A stretch of 64,000 bases of DNA, taken from the NCBI GenBank assembly GCA_902761625.1, contig CACWLH010000016.1, positions 1 to 64,000 of the forward strand, given 5' to 3'. This document shows positions 1 through 11,592 of this stretch, one piece after another. The translations under genes and the position numbers were made by a program. The DNA comes from an uncultured Erysipelotrichaceae bacterium. GTDB lineage: Bacteria > Bacillota_I > Bacilli_A > Erysipelotrichales > Erysipelotrichaceae. How positions within the stretch are numbered: the first letter of the stretch is position 1; every line of letters starts with the position of its first letter. Under the pieces are notes generated by a model. That model saw only the letters and a list, made by a program, of their open reading frames with translations, ran no database searches and was not told where the DNA came from.

Positions 1-185
1 ATGAAAATAACAAAAGGTTCCTTTTGCCGTTATATTCTGCGAAATACGATTGAATTTAGCAGATTGAAAGCACGCAATATCTCTTCGGCTCCACCATATA
101 CAAAGCAGGACTGTCATGGTTCTGCTTTGTGTTTTCCGGAATGCATGAAAACAATCTTTTCTTCTTCACAGTATGTATAAGCTGA

Positions 186-191
186 TATAAT
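186..191 (+). promoter_or_regulatory. Candidate -10 box upstream of metallophosphatase
   Basis: A perfect TATAAT lies 18 bases before the ATG at 210. No convincing -35 is visible. I see no gene in bases 1-209; a 59-codon frame from base 1 has no coding signature and no ribosome site. Confidence 0.4.
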
Positions 192-209
192 TCCTGTGGC
201 GGTTTCATT

Positions 210-872
210 ATGTCCAGAAGAACAATTGTCATGACAGATGTTCATGGATGCATCCATGAATTTGAAAAGCTGCTCAAACTGGTCCGTCTGAATCCGGACG
301 AGGATTCTTTTGTGTTTCTCGGGGATGCCATCGACAGAGGACCGGATGAGTGGGCGGTCGTGGAAAAATTGATCGCCCTGAAATGGGAAATCGGCGATGA
401 GCGCTTTACATGGCTGATGGGCAATCATGAGAAGAAACTGGTTGACAAGCACCGCAAAAGAAAGAGAATGCCGTTCTATGTCAAGCATGACATTCTTTAC
501 TATCTTCCGGTATTCAGAAGCCTTCCGCTGTATGCGGAAAGTGATGAATGCATTTTCGTACATGCGGGATACAGTGAAAATCCGAAGAAAAACCGAAATT
601 CGCTGCTGCTGGAAGACAGAAGCGTATTAAGAAGAAAACGCCATTACAGCGGCAAGCTTTACATCGCCGGCCATTCGCCGATTGTTGATCCGCTGTATGT
701 GGATCCCTACGGAAACATTACAAAAGTGGAAAGCGGGATGGATCTGCCGGAGCATGGCGCCATCTTCATGGATACCGGCTGCTGCAACGGCGGACGGCTC
801 ACCGCTCTTGTGATCAAGGACCATACCATTCAGCTTTATTCCGTACCGAGTGAACAGAAGCAGGTTTTCTGA
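210..872 (+). CDS. Metallophosphatase (calcineurin-like, PP/ApaH type)
   Basis: A 220-residue cytoplasmic protein of the metallo-dependent phosphatase superfamily. The three diagnostic metal-binding blocks appear in order: D-V-H-G at residues 10-13, G-D-A-I-D-R-G at 38-44 and G-N-H-E at 71-74, followed by a distal F-V-H-A-G and a G-H-S-P block near 154. This order matches small bacterial serine/threonine phosphatases and diadenosine tetraphosphatase-like enzymes, so the substrate could be a phosphoprotein or a dinucleotide. Length is normal for the family. It starts at the first ATG and has only a poor ribosome site. It is followed 55 bases later by a GH1 gene that has its own strong ribosome site. 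The fold is well supported; the substrate is not known. Confidence 0.85.
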   Translation: MSRRTIVMTDVHGCIHEFEKLLKLVRLNPDEDSFVFLGDAIDRGPDEWAVVEKLIALKWEIGDERFTWLMGNHEKKLVDKHRKRKRMPFYVKHDILYYLPVFRSLPLYAESDECIFVHAGYSENPKKNRNSLLLEDRSVLRRKRHYSGKLYIAGHSPIVDPLYVDPYGNITKVESGMDLPEHGAIFMDTGCCNGGRLTALVIKDHTIQLYSVPSEQKQVF

Positions 873-915
873 AACGGCCTGCAGACATATACAGGAACAC
901 ATATTTGAAAAATGA

Positions 916-2400
<1,485 letters not shown>

Positions 2401-2474
2401 TTCAGAATCATTCAGAAAACAGACAAATGAAAAAGAGTGCGCTCATTGCGGCGCACTCTTTGAATTCAGCCGGA

Positions 2475-4502
2475 TTACTGTTCAGCAGGTTCGAAATCAT
2501 CTCTGCCGTGCTTGCATACCGGGCACTGGTAGTCAGCGGGCAGCTCATCGCCTTCATACGGTTCAAAGTAGCCGCAGATCTTGCAGATGAAGCCCTTTTT
2601 CTTTTCGACTTTGACAGCCGGAACATATTCAAAGTCATCCTTGCCGTGTTTGCATAACGGACATACATAGTCATCCGCTAGCTCGCTTCCCTCATGGAAG
2701 TAACCGCAGATCTTGCATCTGTAGCCTTCCTTCTGCTCAGGCTCAGGCTGCTTCTTCGGCTTGATATGGGCATGGTAGTATGCATAGGTTGCACTAGGCG
2801 CATTGCTTAATACCTTTGCCTCGGTCACATCGGCGATGAAGAGGGTGGAGACACCCAGATCGATTGTATGGATGACTTCGCATCCGAAGACCGCGTTGGT
2901 GTATTGCGGCAGATAGCGGATGCCGTTGGCGAGTCTGTCATTGTAGGAGACACCCGCGAACTTGTCGGTGTCTCTGCCGGACTGGAAGCCGAAGTGCTTG
3001 AAGAGATCAAACGGTGCGTCCTCAGTCAGCACGGAGATATTGAACTTTCCGCTCTTTTTGATGATGTCGGCGGTGTTGTTCTTGTTGATGACGGAAACAG
3101 CGACTTTCTTGAGATCGCCTTCGGATACCTGGGCAGCGGAATTGATCACGCAGCCGTAATCCTTGCCATCCAGCTGGGAGGTGAGAATTTCAAGACCGTA
3201 GCTGAATTTGAAGAAGGCGGTCGGATCCACGGAAACTTCCGCCTTGACAACCGGTGCGGGTGCAGGTGCGGCGGCAGGTTCCGCTTTCTTTTCGAAGAAG
3301 GAAGGATTGACATCCTTTGCGATCGCATCGGCCAGTACATCCAGCTGATCCAGTGTTTCCTTCTTCATGGAGGACTTGATGGTGATGGTGTTTTCGATGA
3401 ATTCGGTGCCGGGCAGTTTTGCCAGCATGTCCTTCATCAGCTTGCCGCTCATCGGTCCCCAGGAGCCGTTTTCCAATAATGCGATCTTACGGTTTTTCAG
3501 GCTGTGGGCAACGATGTCATGAAGCAGGTTCTCCATGGTGACGAAGATGCCTGCGTTGTATGTGGTTGCCGCAAAGACAAGATGTGAATTGCGGAATGCG
3601 CTGGAAACAATATAGCTTGCCGGAATCACCGATGTGTCAAACATCTCAACCGGAACCCCACGGTCGGAGAGTTTCGCCGCAAGGATGTTGGCCATGTTTT
3701 CCGTATGTCCGTAGACGCTTGCATAAGCAAGGCATACGCCCTTGATTTCCGGGGTGTAGGTGCTCCAGAGATTGTACTTCTCAAGGAAATCACCGAAGTG
3801 CCTGCGCCATACAAAGCCATGCAGAGGGCAGACATATTTGATATCCAGGGCAGCGGCCTTCTTCAGAACCATCTGCACCTGCATGCCGTATTTGCCGACG
3901 ATGTTTGTATAGTATCTTCTTGCCTCATCCAGCCAGTCGTGCATGAAGTCAACCTCATCCGCAAAGATGCGGCCGTTGAGCGCTCCGAATGTGCCGAAGG
4001 CATCGGCTGTGAAGAGGATGCCGTCTGTCTTGTCATAGCTCATCATGACTTCAGGCCAGTGGACCATCGGCGCATTGACGAATGTCAGCTCGTGTTTGCC
4101 GGTGTTCAGCACATCGCCTTCCTTGACCAGATGAATCTTTCCGCTCATGTCATAGTCAAAGAACTGCGCGAGCATCGCCTTGATCTTGTCGCTGCATACG
4201 ATGGTTGTGTCAGGGTAGCGGTAGATCAGATCTTCAATGGTGGCGGCGTGGTCAGGTTCCATATGGTGGATCACAAGATAGTCCAGTTTTCTGCCGTTGA
4301 GGCCATAGGCCACGTTGTCAAAGAATGTGCGGGCAACCGCCTTGTCAACTGTATCAAAGAGGACTGTCTTTTCATCCAGCATCAGATAGGAGTTGTAGGA
4401 AACTCCGTCCGGTACGCCGTAGACGCCTTCAAAACAGGTCAGTCTGCGATCATCCGCTCCGACCCAGAGCAGATCATCCAGAATCTTTTTTGTGCAATGC
4501 AT
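2475..4502 (-). CDS. Flavodiiron protein with flavin reductase and two rubredoxin domains
   Basis: A 675-residue multidomain flavodiiron protein, a cytosolic O2 or NO reductase used by anaerobes against oxidative or nitrosative stress. Residues 1-250 are the metallo-beta-lactamase diiron domain, with H80-x-E82-x-D84-H85 and later H148, D167 and H228 as ligands. Residues about 255-395 are the FMN-binding flavodoxin. Residues about 430-590 resemble a flavin-reductase domain. The C-terminus carries two rubredoxins in tandem, each with C-K-I-C-G-Y and C-P-x-C-K-H-G, at about 597-632 and 640-672. The electron path could therefore run from flavin reductase through rubredoxin to FMN and diiron within one chain. 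It is monocistronic, with its own promoter and an ACGGAGG ribosome site. Two rubredoxins in one chain is uncommon. Confidence 0.95.
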   Translation of the reverse strand: MHCTKKILDDLLWVGADDRRLTCFEGVYGVPDGVSYNSYLMLDEKTVLFDTVDKAVARTFFDNVAYGLNGRKLDYLVIHHMEPDHAATIEDLIYRYPDTTIVCSDKIKAMLAQFFDYDMSGKIHLVKEGDVLNTGKHELTFVNAPMVHWPEVMMSYDKTDGILFTADAFGTFGALNGRIFADEVDFMHDWLDEARRYYTNIVGKYGMQVQMVLKKAAALDIKYVCPLHGFVWRRHFGDFLEKYNLWSTYTPEIKGVCLAYASVYGHTENMANILAAKLSDRGVPVEMFDTSVIPASYIVSSAFRNSHLVFAATTYNAGIFVTMENLLHDIVAHSLKNRKIALLENGSWGPMSGKLMKDMLAKLPGTEFIENTITIKSSMKKETLDQLDVLADAIAKDVNPSFFEKKAEPAAAPAPAPVVKAEVSVDPTAFFKFSYGLEILTSQLDGKDYGCVINSAAQVSEGDLKKVAVSVINKNNTADIIKKSGKFNISVLTEDAPFDLFKHFGFQSGRDTDKFAGVSYNDRLANGIRYLPQYTNAVFGCEVIHTIDLGVSTLFIADVTEAKVLSNAPSATYAYYHAHIKPKKQPEPEQKEGYRCKICGYFHEGSELADDYVCPLCKHGKDDFEYVPAVKVEKKKGFICKICGYFEPYEGDELPADYQCPVCKHGRDDFEPAEQ

Positions 4503-4532
4503 GATTAAACCTCCGTTTATTCTGTACCATTC

Positions 4533-4561
4533 ATATTACTTGATTTTTGTCTCTTTGATAA
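4533..4561 (-). promoter_or_regulatory. Promoter of the flavodiiron gene
   Basis: On the minus strand TTATCA is followed after 17 bases by TAATAT, about 30 bases before the start codon. The spacing is ideal and the boxes are near consensus. Confidence 0.6.
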
Positions 4562-4614
4562 TCACTGCGGACATGATTTCATGAAAACTGCACATATGGT
4601 GCCAAAGAATATTC

Positions 4615-4623
4615 TGCTATGAT
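4615..4623 (+). promoter_or_regulatory. Extended -10 (TGC-TATGAT), probably leaderless
   Basis: TGC followed by TATGAT ends seven bases before the ATG at 4631. Transcription would begin on or next to that ATG. No Shine-Dalgarno is present, and the two earlier in-frame ATGs at 4619 and 4625 lie inside or too close to the -10 box. Confidence 0.5.
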
Positions 4624-4630
4624 TATGCCG

Positions 4631-5416
4631 ATGAAAAAGAATGCTTATGAATACCTTCGCAGATCCCTGAAACGGCTGGAAAAATGGCTGCCTTTTTCCG
4701 TGGATGAAATGATGGAAAACTATATGGGCGGCAGCTGGATCAATGATTATGACATCGAAGAGGATGATCAGAATCATGTCTACTGTCTTTTTGCCTGGCC
4801 GGAAACGGACAGCGAACGGATTGTATTGCTTGTTTATGATGATGAGATGCGCATCATTGCCGATCTGTCCGCGGTCCATTGCAATGTGAATCAATTGTTA
4901 TATTCGAAGGAACTCTATGATTCGCTTTCGCTTGAGAGCGACTGGATGTATCTGGAGCACTATACACTGTGCGCATCCATGTTTCCTTCACTTGCTTATC
5001 CGGCCTGTGAGGACACCGCCAGAAAACAGATGCAGGGGGAGGCATTGCTTTATTCCAATGCCTATGTGACAAAGGCATACAGAAGAAACGGCATCTTCAC
5101 GTTCATGGTGAACATGACTCGCGATTTCGTATTGCGTTTCTCAAAGGGAAGCACTGTATTGCTTTCGGTGATTTCGCTGGATCCGGATGTGGCGGTCTAT
5201 GGCCCGGATGCCGTGAGCACACCCTATCATTACAATTTTGAAAAGGATGAGCCGGTGCGCATGGAAAACTGCGAAGTGATGAGACATCTCGGCTTTGAAC
5301 CGCTCAGGCTCGAAGAAACCGAAGAGGATCCGGAAGCCGACGGCACCAAACTCTGGTTTGCCGTCCGCAAGGAAACCGATGTGATCATTGAAACCGGTCA
5401 GAACAGCGGTGCCTGA
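4631..5416 (+). CDS. GNAT-like hypothetical protein
   Basis: A 261-residue soluble protein I cannot assign to a named family. The stretch A-Y-R-R-N-G-I-F-T-F-M-V near residue 155 resembles the acetyl-CoA binding motif A of GNAT N-acetyltransferases, R/Q-x-x-G-x-G/A, which is the only functional hint. The C-terminal part also has a GNAT-like pattern ('MRHLGFEPL'). There is no signal peptide or membrane helix. I place the start at 4631 because the -10 box ends at 4623 and no ribosome site exists, implying a leaderless message. It is monocistronic and ends before a strong terminator at 5438. Confidence 0.65.
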   Translation: MKKNAYEYLRRSLKRLEKWLPFSVDEMMENYMGGSWINDYDIEEDDQNHVYCLFAWPETDSERIVLLVYDDEMRIIADLSAVHCNVNQLLYSKELYDSLSLESDWMYLEHYTLCASMFPSLAYPACEDTARKQMQGEALLYSNAYVTKAYRRNGIFTFMVNMTRDFVLRFSKGSTVLLSVISLDPDVAVYGPDAVSTPYHYNFEKDEPVRMENCEVMRHLGFEPLRLEETEEDPEADGTKLWFAVRKETDVIIETGQNSGA

Positions 5417-5437
5417 AAGAGATGCAAAACATGAATG

Positions 5438-5474
5438 AAGACCTTCGTTTGAATTCACAGCGAAGGTCTTTTCC
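5438..5474 (+). terminator. Rho-independent terminator
   Basis: A perfect 10-bp stem, AAGACCTTCG with CGAAGGTCTT, has a 13-base loop and a short T tract. Confidence 0.85.
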
Positions 5475-5510
5475 ATTAAAATAGAAGTATCAGAAACAGG
5501 AGGATTATAA

Positions 5511-6983
<1,473 letters not shown>

Positions 6984-7008
6984 GTCAAAACAGCACATCA
7001 ATCAGAAA

Positions 7009-7036
7009 AGGCGGGGCATGATGCCTCGCTTTTTTC
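7009..7036 (+). terminator. Rho-independent terminator
   Basis: The stem GCGGGGC with GCCTCGC has one G-T wobble and a 5-base loop, followed by TTTTTT. Confidence 0.85.
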
Positions 7037-7121
7037 GCATAAGAGCGGGCAATGGAAATGATCTGAAAACCGGATTGTATTATTGTATTGCATGGAGTGA
7101 CAATGGAAAGGGGAGGTGTTT

Positions 7122-8477
7122 ATGGCAGACAATCAAAAAAGCGCAGGCGTAAAGATGACGGAGGGCAATATCACAAAGCTGATTATCCGCTTTGCCATCC
7201 CGCTGCTGCTTGGCAATATCTTCCAGCAGCTCTACAACATGGTGGACAGCTGGGTGGTCGGCAATTTCGTTTCCAATGAGGCATTCTCGGCAGTCGGAAC
7301 GGTCGGCCCGATCATCAATATGCTCATCGGCTTTTTCATGGGACTTTCCAGCGGTGCCTCCGTTGTCATTTCTCAATATTTCGGGGCAGGCAAGGAGGAT
7401 AAAGTGTCCGATACCGTCCATACCGCCATTGTCATGACATTCGCTCTGGCAGTTGTGATCACGGTGCTGGGACTGGTGATGATGCCGGTGATGCTCGGCA
7501 TCATGAACACGCCGTCCGAGGTTTATCCGGTTGCATCAAAATATCTGACCATCTATTTCGGCGGTGTTTCCGGGCTGATGTTCTACAACATCGGCGCCAG
7601 CATTCTCCAAGCGGTCGGCGATTCGAAGCGTCCGTTCTACTTCCTGGCCGCGGCTGCGCTGATCAATATCGTGCTCGATCTGCTGTTTGTCATCGTCTTC
7701 CATATGGGTGTGGAAGGGGTTGCCTATGCGACCGTGATTGCCCAGATGGTCTCGGCTGTTCTGGTCATGATGACGCTGTTCAAAACAGAAGCGTGCGTAA
7801 GGATCAGTCTTTCAAAACTGAAAATGCATTGGGATATTCTGGCCAGAATTATCCGCGTGGGAATTCCGGCAGCCCTGCAGATGGCGATCATTTCCTTTTC
7901 CAATATCTTCGTGCAGTCCTATATCAATCACTTCGGTGCTGACTGCATGTCAGGCTGGACCGCTTATTCCAAGATTGATGCATTGATGTTACTGCCTATG
8001 CAGTCGATCGGTCTGGCAACCACGACATTTGTCGGCCAGAATATCGGCGTGGGCAGAGTGGACCGGGTCAGACAGGGCGTCAGAACCGGCCTGATGCTGT
8101 CGCTTGCGGCAACTGTCATTCCGATGATTCCGGTCATGATCTTCGCTCCCCAGCTGGTCGCCTTCTTCAATCCGAAAAAGGAAGTGGTCGATTACGGCGT
8201 GATGATGATCCGGTGGATCTCGCCGTTCTATGCACTGACCTGCTCGTCCAATATCCAGTCGGCAGCGCTCAGGGGCAGCGGTGACACCAAGGCACCGATG
8301 CTGATGATGATTTTCTCGTTTGTCATTTTCAGACAGATTTATCTGTTTATCACCGCCAATTTCATCTCCAATACAATCATCCCCATTTTCATGGGTTATC
8401 CGGCCGGCTGGCTTGTGTGCACGGTATTGACGGCGATTTACTATCACCGGGCAGACCTTGGCAGATTGGCCGTGTGA
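7122..8477 (+). CDS. MATE family multidrug/cation exporter
   Basis: A 451-residue integral membrane protein with about twelve hydrophobic helices arranged as two similar halves, typical of Na+- or H+-coupled MATE exporters. Characteristic features include the N-terminal G-N-I-F-Q-Q-L-Y-N-M-V-D-S motif of helix 1, which is highly conserved in the DinF/NorM-like Firmicutes branch, and a matching P-M-Q-S-I-G block in the second half. A GTG six bases upstream (7116) is in frame, but it overlaps the GGGAGG ribosome site at 7111-7116, so ATG 7122 is preferred. The substrate cannot be predicted. It is followed by a terminator. Confidence 0.93.
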   Translation: MADNQKSAGVKMTEGNITKLIIRFAIPLLLGNIFQQLYNMVDSWVVGNFVSNEAFSAVGTVGPIINMLIGFFMGLSSGASVVISQYFGAGKEDKVSDTVHTAIVMTFALAVVITVLGLVMMPVMLGIMNTPSEVYPVASKYLTIYFGGVSGLMFYNIGASILQAVGDSKRPFYFLAAAALINIVLDLLFVIVFHMGVEGVAYATVIAQMVSAVLVMMTLFKTEACVRISLSKLKMHWDILARIIRVGIPAALQMAIISFSNIFVQSYINHFGADCMSGWTAYSKIDALMLLPMQSIGLATTTFVGQNIGVGRVDRVRQGVRTGLMLSLAATVIPMIPVMIFAPQLVAFFNPKKEVVDYGVMMIRWISPFYALTCSSNIQSAALRGSGDTKAPMLMMIFSFVIFRQIYLFITANFISNTIIPIFMGYPAGWLVCTVLTAIYYHRADLGRLAV

Positions 8478-8493
8478 ACAGATGAGCTTTCAG

Positions 8494-8522
8494 GGCAGGC
8501 GGATCTGATGCCTGCCTTTTTC
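8494..8522 (+). terminator. Rho-independent terminator
   Basis: A perfect 7-bp stem, GGCAGGC with GCCTGCC, has a 9-base loop followed by TTTTTCTC. Confidence 0.88.
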
Positions 8523-8556
8523 TCAATTTTGGGCAATAGGAACGTTTTCTGCGGTA

Positions 8557-8565
8557 TGCTATAAT
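8557..8565 (+). promoter_or_regulatory. Extended -10 promoter of cdaA
   Basis: TGC followed by TATAAT lies about 18 bases before the start. The -35 (TAGGAA after 17 bases) is poor, as expected of an extended -10 promoter. Confidence 0.6.
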
Positions 8566-8583
8566 GGAAAAGTTAAAAAAGGG

Positions 8584-10032
8584 GTGATTACTCTGTCTGC
8601 TTATAACCTGAATCTGACATTTGAAAACATCCGTACGATTACGGTGATGTTTGCCGATATATTTATTCTCTGGTTCATTATTTATTATGCGCTGAGAATC
8701 GTCCGCAACAATTCGCGGACAATCCAGATTTTCAAAGGCGTGATTTTTATCATTGTCATCGACGGTCTGGCAAAATTTTTCGGCCTAAAAACGCTCCAGT
8801 ATCTGGCGGATATGTTCCTGAACTGGGGATTCCTCGCGGTCATTCTTGTCTTCCAGCCTGAAATCAGAGCGCTGCTTGAAAGAATGGGCAAATCCAATAT
8901 GCTTTCCAGGATCACAACCCTGACCGGGGATGAGAAGGAAAATCTGGTTGATCAGATTGTCACGGCGGTCATGCTGCTGAGCAAGGATCAGACCGGTGCT
9001 TTGATTTCCATCGAACAGGTCCATTCTCTTGAGGACTTTATCCAGACCGGAACCAGAATGAATTCCGATGTGACCGCGGAACTGCTGACTTCGATTTTCG
9101 TCACCAGCACGCCTCTGCATGACGGCGCGGTGATTATCCAAGGTGACAAGATCGCCTGTGCATCGGCCTATTTCCCGCCCACCAATATGGAACTGCCTTC
9201 CCGCTATGGCGCCCGTCACAGAGCTGCCATCGGGATCAGTGAGATCACCGATGCGGTGACCATCGTCGTCTCAGAGGAGACCGGCAATGTATCGGTCACC
9301 CAGAGCGGCCAGATTTTCCAGGTGGACAGACAGCAGCTGAGAAATTATCTGATGCGTGTCATCTGCGGTGAAGTGACCGAAGTGCACAATGATTCACAAC
9401 AGCGTGAGGCTAGCATCATCATTGATGATACCAAGGCACAGACAGCCAAGCAGCGTACCGGTGTTTTCAGCAAGCTTGCCATCAAGAAACAGGCTGAACC
9501 GGTCAGCGGAAAGATCGAAGTTGAGGAAGTGAAACCGGCGGAAGGTACGGAACCAGTCAGGAAAGAAACACCGGAAGAACCGGCTGAACCGGTTGATATT
9601 AACAGCGAGATTGAACGGATCCAGAAGGAAGCCGATGCCGAAGCGGAAGCGGCTGAGATGAAGCTGCCTCACCGCAAAGCCAGACCGAAGCCGAGTTATC
9701 CGGACCAGAGCAGACGCATGAGCGAGACTGTCCAGGTGCAGGCAAACGCGGAATATGCGCGTCATGCAAAAGCACAGGAAAAGATTGACAGAACCGGTTC
9801 CCAGCGCAGAATGACACCCGAGGAGGTGGCTGCTGCCCGTGAGGCAAGCCGCAAGCAATACTCCCATGTGATCCGTGACGGGGACGATGAGAAATATGAC
9901 ACGGCAATGCTTGATATTTCCAAGATTGTCGGATTCAAAGGCGAACTGACCAAAACATTCGAAATGGTTGATCAGCTTCCCGATGATCAAAGCGGTGCCT
10001 CCGCAAAACAGAAAGGAGGAACACAGCAATGA
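8584..10032 (+). CDS. cdaA: Diadenylate cyclase CdaA with long C-terminal tail
   Basis: The membrane-bound enzyme that makes c-di-AMP from two ATP. The N-terminus has three hydrophobic helices (about residues 17-95). The DAC catalytic domain follows, with D180-G-A and R211-H-R, the two essential motifs. Classical CdaA ends near residue 275, whereas this protein has 482 residues. Its extra ~200 residues are rich in Glu, Pro, Ala, Lys and Arg and look disordered. The start is unusual: the annotated GTG (8584) overlaps the excellent ribosome site AAAGGGGTGATT. An in-frame CTG at 8593 sits at better spacing, so true initiation may be there. Its ATGA overlap with cdaR indicates translational coupling. 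No glmM follows, unlike the usual cdaA-cdaR-glmM operon. Confidence 0.95.
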   Translation: MITLSAYNLNLTFENIRTITVMFADIFILWFIIYYALRIVRNNSRTIQIFKGVIFIIVIDGLAKFFGLKTLQYLADMFLNWGFLAVILVFQPEIRALLERMGKSNMLSRITTLTGDEKENLVDQIVTAVMLLSKDQTGALISIEQVHSLEDFIQTGTRMNSDVTAELLTSIFVTSTPLHDGAVIIQGDKIACASAYFPPTNMELPSRYGARHRAAIGISEITDAVTIVVSEETGNVSVTQSGQIFQVDRQQLRNYLMRVICGEVTEVHNDSQQREASIIIDDTKAQTAKQRTGVFSKLAIKKQAEPVSGKIEVEEVKPAEGTEPVRKETPEEPAEPVDINSEIERIQKEADAEAEAAEMKLPHRKARPKPSYPDQSRRMSETVQVQANAEYARHAKAQEKIDRTGSQRRMTPEEVAAAREASRKQYSHVIRDGDDEKYDTAMLDISKIVGFKGELTKTFEMVDQLPDDQSGASAKQKGGTQQ

Positions 10033-11471
10033 GCGAACAGGAAAAGAATCGCTATCTGGATGACGATGAAGAACTCGCCATTTCGGAAAATGAAAATAAA
10101 ACCGAGCTTGCCAACCGCATCGCCGAACAGTCCAGGAAAATGGCGAATACTTACCAGCATGTCGAAGACGGACTGCTCAGAGCGGTCCGCTGGTTCTCCA
10201 CCGTCATTGACAGACTTCTCTTCAACAACAAGCACGGAAAGCTCGTCGCCTTCATTCTGGCGGTGCTGCTGTATGTCGTGGTCAATTTCAATTCCATGAC
10301 TTCCGTTTACACTTCATCCCTGCGCTCAAGCCGCTCATTGGAAAATGTGACGGTCACAGCCAAATACAATACAGACACATTCGAGCTGTCCGGTCTGCCG
10401 GAAACAGCTGATATCCACGTCACGGGCGAGGCGGCCAATGTCATCAATGCGGTCAGCTCCGGCGGAACGGTTGTGGCGGATCTGGAAGGTCTGACCGAAG
10501 GAGCCCATGAAGTCAGACTCACCGGCGAGGGATTCGGCGACAATGTCAGAGTTGTCGTGGATCCGACCGTCGTCAATATCACTCTGAAAAAGAAGACCAC
10601 CCAGCAGTTTGATCTGTCATGGGATTTCATCAACCGCGACAAAATGGAGGCGGTATACAGTGTCGGCACCCCGGTGTTTGAATATACGAAGGTCAATGTC
10701 AGAGCTTCGCGTGACACCCTGGATACCATTGCCTTCGTCAAGGCGCTTATCGATGTCGGCGGCAAGGCGGATGACTTTGAACAGGATGCGCGTCTGGTCG
10801 CATATGATTCCAGCGGTTCCCCGGTCAAGGCGGATATCGTTCCGGATACCGTGCATGTCACTGTGCCGGTGACTTCCCCGAACAAGACGGTTTCCATTGA
10901 GGTTCAGGTTTCCGGTGAGGTTCCCGACGGCAAAGCCATCGCCAATATCACAACCGATCAGCAGACGGTTACCATTTACGGTTCTGAAACGGTGCTTTCC
11001 GGCATTGAAAAAGTGGTTGTCACACTCAATGCCTCCACAATCACAAAAGACTCCACAATCTTAAGGCCGATTGTTCTGCCGGCCGGTGTCAACAGCTCCA
11101 ATATCAACCAGATCACCATGAATGTGACTCTGGGCGATGAGGTCAGCCGGGTGATTGAGAATGTGCCGATCAACTACCGCAACAACATCAACAACTACAA
11201 GGCATCCCAGCCGGACAACAAGACGACCACCTCGGTCACCGTTTACGGCACGAAGGAAAACATTGCCAAGATCAATGTTGAGGATATCAACGTCTATGTT
11301 GATATGAAGGATGCGCTGCCCGGACTGCAGGAATTCCAGCTTCTGGTTGACCAGCCTTCGGATAAGCTGGTCAGGTATTCCCTGAGCGAGTCCACCTATC
11401 AGCTCAACGTGCTTGGTGAAACAAATGCCGACAGTGATGACTCCGGCAACGCCAATTCCAACGACGGCTGA
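10029..11471 (+). CDS. cdaR: CdaR (YbbR-domain regulator of CdaA)
   Basis: A 480-residue protein with a charged cytosolic N-terminus, one membrane helix at about residues 74-92 and a long extracytoplasmic region made of successive beta-rich YbbR repeats. Repeated D-I-x-V-x-G-x and V-x-I-x-L/V strand patterns are visible from about 95 to 460. In Firmicutes CdaR binds CdaA and modulates c-di-AMP synthesis. The ATGA overlap with cdaA supports that partnership. The N-terminal cytosolic segment before the helix is longer than in Bacillus, which may pair with the extended tail of CdaA. It ends before a terminator. Confidence 0.9.
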   Translation: MSEQEKNRYLDDDEELAISENENKTELANRIAEQSRKMANTYQHVEDGLLRAVRWFSTVIDRLLFNNKHGKLVAFILAVLLYVVVNFNSMTSVYTSSLRSSRSLENVTVTAKYNTDTFELSGLPETADIHVTGEAANVINAVSSGGTVVADLEGLTEGAHEVRLTGEGFGDNVRVVVDPTVVNITLKKKTTQQFDLSWDFINRDKMEAVYSVGTPVFEYTKVNVRASRDTLDTIAFVKALIDVGGKADDFEQDARLVAYDSSGSPVKADIVPDTVHVTVPVTSPNKTVSIEVQVSGEVPDGKAIANITTDQQTVTIYGSETVLSGIEKVVVTLNASTITKDSTILRPIVLPAGVNSSNINQITMNVTLGDEVSRVIENVPINYRNNINNYKASQPDNKTTTSVTVYGTKENIAKINVEDINVYVDMKDALPGLQEFQLLVDQPSDKLVRYSLSESTYQLNVLGETNADSDDSGNANSNDG

Positions 11472-11495
11472 TCAGCAGAAACAGATACATGAAAC

Positions 11496-11537
11496 AAGAG
11501 GGAAGGCAGGCAGAATGAGACTGTCCTCCTTCTTTTT
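11496..11537 (+). terminator. Rho-independent terminator
   Basis: A 14-position stem with one mismatch and two wobbles runs from AAGAGGGAAGGCAG to CTGTCCTCCTTCTT and ends in a T run. Confidence 0.75.
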
Positions 11538-11592
11538 CGTTGAGGCAAAGAAAGTCGTTTCAAAACATGCTAAAATGACAATGGAGAAGCTT

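Noticed and set aside
1..180. 59-codon plus-strand frame from base 1
   Set aside because: No ribosome site, no recognisable sequence and low coding quality.
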